Below, in pieces: positions 55,268-64,000 of a stretch of DNA of 64,000 bases. Every line of letters starts with the position of its first letter. Positions within the stretch are counted from its first letter, which is position 1. The stretch is from NCBI GenBank assembly GCA_947561585.1, contig CANNZV010000508.1, positions 1 through 64,000 on the forward strand, read 5' to 3'. Below the pieces are notes generated by a model. It made no database searches and was not told where the DNA came from. It saw nothing but the letters and a program-made list of their open reading frames with translations. Source of the stretch: Caprella mutica (lineage: Eukaryota > Arthropoda > Malacostraca > Amphipoda > Caprellidae). The translations under genes were made by a program, and so were the position numbers.

Positions 55268-55628
55268 TTCAGAGTTGTGAAGTATTGGATCCTTCATAAC
55301 TCAGAAAGCCACTTCATATCTCGGGGCACAAGATAGTTTTCTATGACTAAAATTATAGAAAATTATGGTCATTGAGGGAAAACAATGACGAAATTCTTGA
55401 CGCATATCATTTTCTATAATTTAAACATAGAAAACCACTTCATATCTCGGGTGCACCAGGTAGTTTCCTATGATTAAAATCATAGAAAACTATGGTCATT
55501 GAGGGAAAACAATGACGAAATTCTTGACGCATAATATTTTCTATACTTTATACATAGAAAACTACTTCATACAACTGCATTTCATAATTCAGGTCCGCCC
55601 ATTACTCGAGTGCTTCATAACTCAAGCG
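55268..55628. mobile_element. MITE with GAGTTATGAAG termini, copy 2, internal ~130-bp duplication
   Basis: The left end CAGAGTTGTGAAGTATTGG and the right end GAGTGCTTCATAACTCAAG match copy 1 at 12705. The interior segment CACTTCATATCTCGGG...CTATGATTAAAATCATAG...ACGAAATTCTTGACGCATA is present twice in tandem (about 55310-55437 and 55438-55566). The element is therefore longer than copy 1. Confidence 0.78.
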
Positions 55629-55670
55629 TTTTTCTGTAAAAGTCACTTCAAGCAATTACCTGTTCACAGT

Positions 55671-56142
55671 ATGACCTGTACTCTAAAGGGCCGTACACAC
55701 ACAGGTTTTTCTTTAAGTCTTTCCACCAAACTTTTTGCTAAGCTCCTCTCACTTTTCCCCACAAGATTTTTGAATTATGTGAGAAAAAAACGATATAAAT
55801 GTTGTTTATTTCAGTCGGTATCCATGATACCTGCAGGTATAAATAAACAACAATTATATCGTTCTTTTTTCTCACATAATTCAAAATTTTGTGGGGAAAA
55901 GTGAGAGGAGCTTACCAAAAAGTCTGGTGGAAAGACTAAAAAACCCTGCGTGTGTACGGCCCTTAAGTCTTACATCTCGGGGAGGAGAACAAGAAGAGAA
56001 GCCTCATTGTTCCGGTGCTACAAGATTCCTCCTCCTGTCCAGAAGAATCAAACCAGTCACTTCAGGTCACAGAGACAATAGCCAGAATATTATCTCTGGC
56101 ATTTGGCGCCAAAAACTAAGGAAAAAATTCCTAAAGCTCTAA
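55671..56142 (+). CDS. Candidate exon interrupted by the Harbinger-like MITE (uncertain)
   Basis: Downstream of the MITE, 55967-56142 is GC-richer and open in one frame to a TAA at 56140. A second frame is open to a TAA near 56113 (H-L-G-E-E-N-K-K-R-S-L-I-V-P-V-L...), and the third frame also runs long. Upstream of the MITE an acceptor-like tract, ATTACCTGTTCACAG, ends at 55669, with an ATG at 55671. If the MITE and one TAA copy are ignored, the ATG frame continues into the first of these frames without a stop (63 codons). Only five codons lie upstream, so the join could be coincidence. Family not recognised. Confidence 0.28.
55687..55963. mobile_element. PIF/Harbinger-like MITE with TAA target duplication, 277 bp
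   Basis: Termini AGGGCCGTACACACACAGG and the inverted GTGTGTACGGCCCT. The target duplication TAA lies at 55684-55686 and 55964-55966. The arms pair for about 130 bp (AAGTCTTTCCACCA, GCTCCTCTCACTTTTCCCCA, TTGAATTATGTGAGAAAAAA, GTTGTTTATT) with few mismatches, so the whole element folds into one hairpin. The tip is GGTATCCATGATACC-TGCA-GGTAT, the same core as in the TA-flanked MITEs. A 3-bp TAA/TTA duplication and GGGCC-type ends are typical of PIF/Harbinger elements. Confidence 0.93.
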
Positions 56143-56390
56143 CTCACACATTTCTTTTTAAACGAACTATGCGACAAGTGATAATTGAAAATATTTCTTT
56201 GGAGTGGTGAATGAAAGACGGAATTAAAATTTCAAAAGAATATATGTTTCACTGCACAATTTTGTGATGTTAACATTTACATGGTAATATTATTCATTCT
56301 TTAATTTATAACGTATATTAATTTCATATTGGATATTGGGATATTTAATTGAAAATATAACATTCTAGAATTATATTTAATAAAATATTT

Positions 56391-56575
56391 GATTTCAATA
56401 AATTTAACAAAAAAAATGATTGCAATAAATGTAATAAAAAAATTGATTACAATAAATGTATTAAAAAAATTGATTACAATAAATGTAATAAAAAAATGGA
56501 TTACAATAAATGTATTAAAAAAATTGATTACAATAAATTTAATAAAATAATTGATAACAATAAATTGATAAAAAA
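56391..56575. repeat. Tandem array, ~27-bp unit
   Basis: GATTACAATAAATGTAATAA plus AAAAATT repeats about six times with base changes. The Lys/Asn/Ile frame through it (from 56496) is an artefact. 56143-56390 before it is AT-rich with no feature. Confidence 0.9.
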
Positions 56576-56683
56576 TCGTTGTTATTTACGATGGTTCCAA
56601 ACGTTAAGAATAAAAATGTTATTACTGATTAGTATATATTTAAATTTACGGAGCGTTTTACAGTTTCACGATATACCCAGAGA

Positions 56684-56735
56684 AAATTTATTTTTGGGTA
56701 TAGAAGATTATATGCCCCCACCATAACTCTCTATT
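56684..56735. repeat. Fragment of the CCCCACCATAACT foldback, at the head of the satellite
   Basis: ATACCCAGAGAAAATTTATT, then a TGGGTATAGAAGATTATATG-like stretch, then CCCCACCATAACT. The same parts occur inverted at 60520-60590 (CTCTGGGTATC, AAAAGATTAAGA, GGTGGGGCC), and the last part is an arm of the hairpin at 24344. Confidence 0.65.
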
Positions 56736-57512
56736 GCCCCACCATAACTCTCTATTGCCCCACCATAACTCTCTATTGCCCCACCATAACTCTATTGCCC
56801 CACCATATTTCTCTATTGCCCCACCATAACTCTCTATTGCCCACCATAACTCTCTATTACCCACCATAACTCTCTATTACCCACCATAACTCTCTATTGT
56901 CCCACCATAACTCTCTATTGCCCCACCATAACTCTCTATTACCCACCATAACTCTCTATTACCCACCATAACTCTCTATTACCCACCATAACTCTCTATT
57001 CCCCCACCATTACTCTCTATTACCCACCATAACTCTCTATTGCCCACCATAACTCTCTATTGCCCACCATAACTCTCTATTGCCCCACCATAACTCTCTA
57101 TTGCCCCACCATAACTCTCTATTGCCCCACCATACCTCTCTATTACCCACCATAACTCTCTATTACCCACCATAACTCTCTATTCCCCCACCATTACTCT
57201 CTTTTACCCACCATAACTCTCTATTGCCCCACCATAACTCTTTATTGCCCCACCATAACTCTCTATTGCCCCACCATAACTCTCTATTGCCCCACCATAA
57301 CTCTCTATTGCCCCACCATAACTCTCTATTGCCCCACCATAACTCTCTATTGCCCCACCATAACTCTCTATTGCCCCACCATAACTCTCTATTGCCCCAC
57401 CATAACTCTCTATTGCCCCACCATAACTCTCTATTGCCCCACCATAACTCTCTATTGCCCACCATAACTCTCTATTGCCCCACCATAACTCTCTATTGCC
57501 CACCATAACTCT
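56713..57512. repeat. Tandem array, 20/21-bp unit derived from foldback arm
   Basis: CCCCACCATAACTCTCTATT plus G (21 bp), or the 20-bp form with TTACCCACC, repeats about 39 times. The right part (57220-57440) is nearly uniform 21-mers, the middle mixes both forms. The long His/Leu/Pro and Trp/Gly/Asn-rich frames are artefacts. Confidence 0.97.
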
Positions 57513-57639
57513 GACATAGCATTTCACATCTCTAGGTCTAACTGTTCCTATGACTTTGACATCCATTGTCTAGAGGTAAAGAAACTACAGTGACACCTAG
57601 TAATTAGAACCAGTAATGAGACTCATAGGCACTGGAATG

Positions 57640-57918
57640 CTCATAAATACTCATATTTGTGAATACTCATAACTGTGAATACTCATAACTGTGAATACTC
57701 ATAACTGTGAATACTCATAACTGTGAATACTCATAACTGTGAATACTCATAACTGTGAATACTCATAACTGTGAATACTCATAACTGTGAATACTCATAA
57801 CTGTGAATACTCATAACTGTGAATACTCATAACTGTGAATACTCATAACTGTGAATACTCATAACTGTGAATACTCATAACTGTGAATACTCATAACTGT
57901 GAATACTCATAACTGTGA
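57640..57918. repeat. Tandem array, 17-bp unit
   Basis: CTGTGAATACTCATAAA-type units (ACTGTGAATACTCATAA) repeat about 16 times, almost perfectly. Confidence 0.97.
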
Positions 57919-58877
57919 AAAAATATTTTATATGTTGTGAAAGGGTAACTTCTTTATTTTTTTATCTTAGTTATAATTTCAATACGGTAAAAGTCAGTGA
58001 ATTTTAAGCATAAAAAAAGTAGATATGTTAATAATTATTATCGTTGATTAAAGCAGAATATCTTCAATTATAAACAATTTAAATAATCAGCACAAAAGAT
58101 GCTTGTAATATGTTTCTGATATAATACCCAGCAGTAGAATTAATTAGATATTATGTATTCAAATTAGATATTCCAAACATATAATTTGCTAATAATTTCC
58201 AATCTTATTTCCTTTTAAACTAATTTAGATTTAATTCTATCAACCAATGGTTAGGAGGTATGATGTATAGCTGTAGAAATTACTATCATTATTTACCACT
58301 TGGAAACTAGTATAGTGGTGAGTAGTAGTATGAGTAGTAATACAGGATGTTAATGAGGCACCTGTCTGGTAGAACGTACCTGTACTCATTACACACACTA
58401 ACAGGTATCTACAGGTAACAACAGGGAACAACAGGTAACTAGAGGTATAAACGGCTACAAACGGGTATAGGTTATGGTCACAGACTCAGAAGCTAAAAAT
58501 AGAAACCTCGTAATATGTCCTGACTGGAAAGTATAACCCTTCGTAATAATTGACAAAGTGGAAATTCGTATGTGGTGAAAAATTCTCCTGCTGTAAATTT
58601 GCATTTCGTAAAATTTGTCTTACTTGAAATTAATCTTTTGTATTTTTTTCTTTTCTGAAATTGGCCTCGCGTAGAAAAATTTAATCTCTAAAGGCACACC
58701 ACAATGAAGAATGTAAAATAAAACAAGTGACGATATATTATATAAGATAACTATATGAAAAACACATTGAACATTTAACCCTTTAGTTGCAACTGTCAGA
58801 TAATTTATGCTAATTAAATATCAAGATATATTGTACCAATATTGATAAATTTAACTAGCATATATAGGTGTAAACAA
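57919..58877. other. AT-rich spacer with ACAGGTA simple repeats
   Basis: At 58360-58445, ACAGGTA/ACAACAGG motifs recur irregularly. The 63-codon Thr-rich minus-strand frame there follows from them. Nothing else was seen. Confidence 0.4.
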
Positions 58878-58952
58878 AATGAAACTTCACTAATTGTAAT
58901 GCTTACGACGACCACTTTGTGTAAGATTTGAAAATAATAGAAAATTAGAATT
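58878..58952 (+). repeat. Dispersed repeat X, copy 3
   Basis: AACTTCACTAATTGTAATGC then TGTGTAAGATTTGAAAATAA then TAGAAAATTAGAA. Closest to copy 2 at 28640-28745. Confidence 0.65.
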
Positions 58953-58965
58953 TGATATACTATAC

Positions 58966-59944
58966 AGTGACTCTCAACTCTGATAGTACATCATCCCAGT
59001 GACTCTTAACTCTGATAGTACATCATCACAGTGACTCTTTTCTCTGATAGTACATCATCACAGTGACTCTTTTCTCTGATAGTACATCATCACAGTGACT
59101 CTTAACTCTGATAGTACATCATCACAGTGACTCTTTTCTCTGATAGTACATCATCCCAGTGACTCTTAACTCTGATAGTACATCATCACAGTGACTCTTA
59201 ACTCTGATAGTACATCATCACAGTGACTCTTAACTCTGATAGTACATCATCACAGTGACTCTTAACTCTGATAGTACATCATCACAGTGACTCTTTTGTC
59301 ACTGATAGTACATCATCACAGTGACTCTTAACTCTGATAGTACATCATCACAGTGACTCTTTTCTCTGATAGTACATCATCCCAGTGACTCTTTTCTCTG
59401 ATAGTACATCATCACAGTGACTCTTTTCTCTGATAGTACATCATCCCAGTGACTCTTAACTCTGATAGTACATCATCACAGTGACTCTTAACTCTGATAG
59501 TACATCATCACAGTGACTCTTAACTCTGATAGTACATCATCACAGTGACTCTTAACTCTGATAGTACATCATCACAGTGACTCTTTTGTCACTGATAGTA
59601 CATCATCACAGTGACTCTTAACTCTGATAGTACATCATCACAGTGACTCTTTTCTCTGATAGTACATCATCCCAGTGACTCTTTTCTCTGATAGTACATC
59701 ATCACAGTGACTCTTTTCTCTGATAGTACATCATCACAGTGACTCTTTTCTCTGATAGTACATCACCACAGTGACTCTTTTCTCTGATAGTACATCATCA
59801 CAGTGACTCTTTTCTCTGATAGTACATCATCACAGTGACTCTTTTCTCTGATAGTACATCATCACAGTGACTCTTTACTCTGATAGTACATCATCACAGT
59901 GACTCTTTTCTCTGATAGTACATCATCACAGTGACTCTTTACTC
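58966..59944. repeat. Tandem array, 32-bp unit, with ~290-bp higher-order repeat
   Basis: CTGATAGTACATCATCACAG plus TGACTCTTAACT (or TTTTCT) repeats about 30 times. A 34-bp variant, CTCTTTTGTCACTGATAG, occurs at 59291 and 59581 in identical context, giving a 290-bp block of about nine units present at least twice. The right end (from 59690) is mostly the TTTTCT form. Confidence 0.96.
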
Positions 59945-60145
59945 GATAGGTTGGCCTGTCAGTGATAGTTTTTAAGGGTGTTTTTGGTATGTAAAATGCA
60001 GGTGTTTTTCTCCAGTTTAGGCCTATGTACGGAGTAATAGGACACTGCCTATCTACTAGCGCACTTCTACTACTGACCTGTAGCCCCACAATGGTAAAAA
60101 GTATGACACTCTCCATGTGGTCATTTAGCTAATTACTCATTACTA

Positions 60146-60299
60146 GGGTTGTGATAATACGCTTTTAAAATCAATGATACTAAGAATATCACGGACGAAA
60201 TGAAATGGTATCGAATACTATATACCGCTGGTGTAGAATCTTTAATTCCCTCCGTTTAAAATATTTTCGGGATATATGATTAAAAAAAATATTGTCACA
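60146..60299. mobile_element. AGGGTTGTGACAATATG-family MITE, copy 2, right end truncated
   Basis: The left end GGGTTGTGATAATACGCTTT follows TA. The right end AAAAAATATTGTCACA corresponds to the inverted terminus, but the last ACCC is missing. The interior GTATCGAATACTATATACCGC resembles the centre of the copy at 44425. Confidence 0.8.
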
Positions 60300-60351
60300 T
60301 TCGAACTTAATAATTCTTTGTACTTTCTTTTATCTCGAGAAACATATCCTA

Positions 60352-60485
60352 GGGTAAGTTCTGAGTTATCGAACAGTTCCACGCTATCGATCATATATGA
60401 AAAACCATCTATATTTTGTAAGTTATATTTTAATTGGTATCCATGATACCTGAAGGTATCTTGGGTACCAATTAAAATAAAGAGT
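60352..60485. mobile_element. GGGTAAGTT-superfamily MITE, left half plus centre
   Basis: GGGTAAGTTCTGAGTTATCG, continuing AACAGTTCCACGCTATCGATC, follows TA. The centre TTTTAATTGGTATCCATGATACC, then TGAA, then GGTATCTTGGGTACCAATTAAAA (60426-60477) forms a strong palindrome. The right terminus is lost. Confidence 0.82.
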
Positions 60486-60519
60486 TAATTCACTTAGTTT
60501 TTTAGATGAACTTCTAACA

Positions 60520-60592
60520 TGAGTTATAATTTATGGTGGGGCCATAAAAGATTAAGAGGGGGCATCACCCACTATAACTTTTTCTCTGGGTA
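60520..60592. repeat. CCCCACCATAACT foldback fragment
   Basis: GAGTTATAATTTATGGTGGGGCC, AAAAGATTAAGA, CACCCACTATAACTTTTTCTCTGGG. It matches, inverted, the head of the 56.7-kb satellite and the hairpin at 24344. Confidence 0.65.
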
Positions 60593-60960
60593 TCTATGTA
60601 TAAAAATATTTTTATTTTATTTTATTTTATTTATATCTACACATATGTTGCAATTACTGTACATATTCATGTACCAATAGTCCATCCTCGGACACATTGT
60701 ACCCCAATAGTAGTGTCCTGGTTATCTCACGCTTATCTTTGGTTATCCTTAGCGATAGTTGGTTAGGATTGAGTAACATAGATAAAAATAGCCTCTTTTT
60801 AGGCCTATTTTAACGGAGAATAGAAGAAAAGGAACGCTACTACTTGAAAACGTAGTGTACAACTGTAGTGTGTGGAACTGTAGATACCTAATGTAAATAC
60901 AATGTACATAGAGAATGTACATACGTAATTTACATTCATGATGTACATGAAGAATGTAGG
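60593..60960. other. AT-rich spacer
   Basis: TTTTATTTTATTTTATTT simple repeat near 60610 and scattered GTACAT near-repeats at 60900-60950. No gene seen. Confidence 0.4.
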
Positions 60961-61065
60961 ACAATTTACGAATTAACGGTCGGTTTCACATAATCGGTCA
61001 TATAGGAAATATGATATACTAATTTTCCAATTTTTAGGTATCGTATCATGGATACAATTAATATA
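60961..61065. mobile_element. GGGTAAGTT-superfamily MITE remnant
   Basis: ACAATTTACGAATTAACGGTCGGTTTCAC then ATCGGTCATATA parallels the left arm at 29584. It is followed by GGTATCGTATCATGGATACAATT, a version of the central palindrome. The right arm is missing. Confidence 0.65.
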
Positions 61066-61321
61066 TAAATTAAATGAAAATTATAAATAGATTTTTCTCT
61101 TTTAATTATATATACATTTTAATGTATATATTAACTATGTGTTGTAAATTTCCTTTCGGTTAGTTAATTCACATTAACAATAAATTACTTTAATAATATT
61201 TTTATTAGTGCAATACGAACTAAGAACCTGTCTTCACTTTACTATAATGTATTTATTTGTGGTCGGGATAAACAGGTTATTGAAAAAGTTCAAACTGTAG
61301 ATTGTACACTGATAAGAACTA

Positions 61322-61462
61322 GGGTGAGTTACCGGTTATTGACCGGCTACTCAATTTCGACCATATAAAAAAATTATTTACCGTGATGGTAAAAATTAAA
61401 ATAATAGTTAAATTTTTTTATGATCGCAAACGTGGTGCTGTACGATAACTCGAGACTTGCCC
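61322..61462. mobile_element. Complete TA-flanked MITE, diverged GGGTAAGTT superfamily member, 141 bp
   Basis: The left end GGGTGAGTTACCGGTTATTG and the right end CGATAACTCGAGACTTGCCC are imperfect inverted repeats. It is flanked by TA (61320-61321 and 61463-61464). Short interior with TTTACC-GTGAT-GGTAAA hairpin. Confidence 0.82.
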
Positions 61463-61693
61463 TATATATCTTTATAGTATTGTTGTAGTATCCTTTTTCA
61501 GTGAGTTACTGTACTCTAATGTTATTCCTACCTAATTACTATAGAGCGGTTATAGGTAGACTATAGCGTTTGGCCTAATTTTATAGTGTATCTGAAATAA
61601 ATAGAAAATAATAGAAAATACAAATATTAATCTATACAATAAAAATACAATAAAGTAATGTAATTAAACCTATTTATATTATACAACAAAAGC

Positions 61694-63142
61694 GTACCCA
61701 CTGCCATTAAATATGAGCATTATGTATAATTTATTGAATACTACCTATATATGGTACTACTATTATGCATGTTGAAGTAAAATGATGAACATGTAAAATG
61801 ATGAACAGGTAGAATGATGAACAGGTAGAATGATGAACATGTAGAATGGTGAACATGTAGAATGATGAACAGGTAGAATGATGAACAGGTAGAATGATGA
61901 ATAGGTAGAATGATGAACATGTAGAATGATGAACATGTAGAATGATGAACATGTAGAATGATGAACATGTAGAATGATGAACATGTAGAATGATGAACAT
62001 GTAGAATGATGAACATGTAGAATGATGAACATGTAGAATGATGAACATGTAGAATGAAGAACATGTAGAATGATGAACAGGTAAAATGATGAACATGTAG
62101 AATGAAGAACATGTAGAATAATGAACATGTAGAATGTTGAACATGTAGAATAATGAACATGTAGAATGATGAACATGTAGAATGATGAACATGTAGAATG
62201 ATGAACAGGTTGAATGATGAACAGGTAGAATGATGAACATGTAGCATGAAGAACATGTAGAATAATGAACATGTAGAATGATGAACATGTAGAATGATGA
62301 ACAGGTTGAATGATGAACAGGTAGAATGATGAACATGTAGCATGAAGAACATGTAGAATAATGAACATGTAGAATGATGAACATGTAGAATGAAGAACAT
62401 GTAGAATAATGAACATGTAGAATGTTGAACATGTAGAATAATGAACATGTAGAATAATGAACATGTAGAATGTTGAACATGTAGCATGAAGAAAATGTAG
62501 AATAATGAACATGTAGAATGATGAACATGTAGAATGATGAACATGTAGAATGATGAACATGTAGAATGATGAACATGTAGAATGATGAACAGGTAGAATG
62601 ATGAACAGGTAGAATGTTGAACAGGTAGAAAGATGAACATGTAGAATGAAGAACATGTAGAATAATGAACATGTAGAATGATGAACATGTAGAATGAAGA
62701 ACATGTAGAATAATGAACATGTAGAATGTTGAACATGTAGAATAATGAACATGTAGAATGTTGAACATGTAGCATGAAGAACATGTAGAATAATGAACAT
62801 GTAGAATGTTGAACAGGTAGAATGTTGAACAGGTAGAATGTTGAACAGGTAGAATGTTGAACAGGTAGAATAATGAACATGTAGAATGTTGAACATGTAG
62901 AATAATGAACATGTAGAATGTTGAACATGTAGCATGAAGAACATGTAGAATAATGAACATGTAGAATGTTGAACAGGTAGAATGTTGAACAGGTAGAATG
63001 TTGAACAGGTAGAATGTTGAACATGTAAAATGATGAACATGTAAAATGATGAACAAGTAAAATGATGATATGCATACCCGTAATACTATAGGTAGTATTT
63101 AATAAATTATACATATTACTTCTATTCAATGGCAGTGGTTAC
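61694..63142. mobile_element. Inverted-repeat-bounded element filled with a 16-bp minisatellite
   Basis: The left arm GTACCCACTGCCATTAAATA, continuing through TTATGTATAATTTATTGAATACTACCTATA (61694-61768), is matched in inverted orientation at 63068-63142 (TATAGGTAGTATTTAATAAATTATACATA then ATTCAATGGCAGTGGTTAC). The arms are about 75 bp with roughly 80-85% pairing. Almost everything between them is the minisatellite. No clear target duplication was found. Confidence 0.82.
61777..63066. repeat. Tandem array, 16-bp unit, inside inverted repeats
   Basis: GAACATGTAGAATGAT repeats about 80 times. Variants in two positions (CATG/CAGG, GATG/GAAG/GTTG/TAATG) form recurring strings such as GTAGCATGAAGAACATGTAG, so block duplications occurred (for example 62205-62290 versus 62303-62390). 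Three long minus-strand frames are open because the unit lacks stops in that sense. They are artefacts. Confidence 0.97.
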
Positions 63143-63546
63143 ATTTCCAGTCTACACACTAGCTGTGTATTATAATTTTCTTCACTACCTTGTAAACTGT
63201 GGAGCATTTCAACACTTTGTAGCAATGCTGTCTAATTTATCACACATACATGGCCAAATCATTCCGTAAAAAAACATGTAACTACAATTTTACAGATTTT
63301 AAGTAAAATTTATGGTATAATGTTTATATACTTTAGTTAGACCGTACTATAAATACACTATAACAATTCTTTACTATATACCAGGCCTTGCTATAAGTTG
63401 GTATATTTTCTCCCGTTCGCCATATGCTATAGGAGGGGGGGGGGGGTGTAATTATAGTGACTATAGTACTATAGTACTCACTACTACGCGAGTAGACTAC
63501 AGTAACGACATATTGATATACGCATTACGCATCCGTCATCTGCGTA
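63143..63546. other. AT-rich spacer with a poly-G run
   Basis: GGAGGGGGGGGGGGGT lies at about 63432-63447, followed by ACTATAGTACTATAGTACTC. No gene seen. Confidence 0.45.
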
Positions 63547-64000
63547 AAGAATATACTGAAGATATTAATACACTATAAGAATATACTGAAGATATTAATA
63601 CACTATAAGAATATACTGAAGATATTAATACACTATAAGAATATACTGAAGATATTAATACACTATAAGAATATACTGAAGATATTAATACACTATAAGA
63701 ATATACTGAAGATATTAATACACTATAAGAATATACTGAAGATATTAATACACTATAAGAATATACTGAAGATATTAATACACTATAAGAATATACTGAA
63801 GATATTAATACACTATAAGAATATACTGAAGATATTAATACACTATAAGAATATACTGAAGATATTAATACACTATAAGAATATACTGAAGATATTAATA
63901 CACTATAAGAATATACTGAAGATATTAATACACTATAAGAATATACTGAAGATATTAATTAATACACTATAAGAATATACTGAAGATATTAATACACTAT
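63547..64000. repeat. Tandem array, 30-bp unit, runs off the right edge
   Basis: GAATATACTGAAGATATTAA plus TACACTATAA repeats 15 times with no visible change, except one 4-base TTAA insertion at about 63957-63964. The array continues beyond the window. Confidence 0.98.

Noticed and set aside
57163..57566. Trp/Gly/Asn-rich minus frames and His/Leu/Pro plus frame
   Set aside because: Translation of the 21-bp satellite in several frames.
61731..63129. Three minus-strand frames of 425-462 codons
   Set aside because: Artefacts of the 16-bp minisatellite; three simultaneous open frames with the same Cys/Phe/His text.

Overview
The window is nuclear DNA from a eukaryote, most likely an invertebrate animal. 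It is strongly AT-rich, contains no operons or ribosome-binding-site-led genes, and carries animal-type transposons: a Tc1/mariner relic, a non-LTR retrotransposon relic, a PIF/Harbinger-like MITE and many TA-flanked foldback MITEs. I cannot name the species. All copy numbers and identities here are by eye.

No complete, recognisable protein-coding gene is visible. About a third of the window is tandem repeats from some two dozen families with unrelated unit sequences and periods of 12 to 71 bp. The largest are a 2.4 kb array of a 19-bp unit (44.7-47.1 kb) and a 6.8 kb array of a 20/21-bp unit (48.0-54.85 kb). Others are a 40-bp array (26.3-27.5 kb), a 30-bp array with a 322-bp higher-order period (40.1-41.5 kb), a 23-bp array (31.3-32.4 kb), a 21-bp array (11.6-12.4 kb), a 32-bp array (59.0-59.9 kb), a 16-bp array (61.8-63.1 kb) and a 30-bp array running off the right edge. 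Most long open frames lie inside these arrays and are artefacts of repeat period and composition.

Between the arrays lie small inverted-repeat elements. One superfamily has termini like GGGTAAGTT..GA.TTATCG with TA flanks (29.6, 42.3, 60.35 and 61.3 kb, plus remnants at 14.8, 31.0, 34.3 and 61.0 kb). A second begins AGGGTTGTGACAATATG (44.4 and 60.1 kb). A third ends in GAGTTATGAAG (12.7 and 55.3 kb). A Harbinger-like MITE with TAA duplications sits at 55.7 kb. A palindromic core, GGTATCCATGATACC, recurs at the hairpin tip of several of these, including families with different ends and different target duplications. Some tandem arrays grow out of, or sit inside, inverted-repeat elements (7.4, 29.7, 56.7 and 61.7 kb).

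Possible gene pieces are few and uncertain. They are a cluster of exon-like segments at 2.1-3.3 kb with a poly(A) signal, a small ORF at 5.8 kb, a Cys-rich open segment at 21.0 kb, and a short coding-like motif shared between 6.6 kb (minus) and 23.4 kb (plus). There are also a minus-strand open segment at 39.1-39.35 kb, a plausible terminal exon at 47.19-47.37 kb between the two largest satellites, and an open segment at 55.97-56.14 kb beside the Harbinger-like MITE. If any are real, the satellites are intronic or intergenic.
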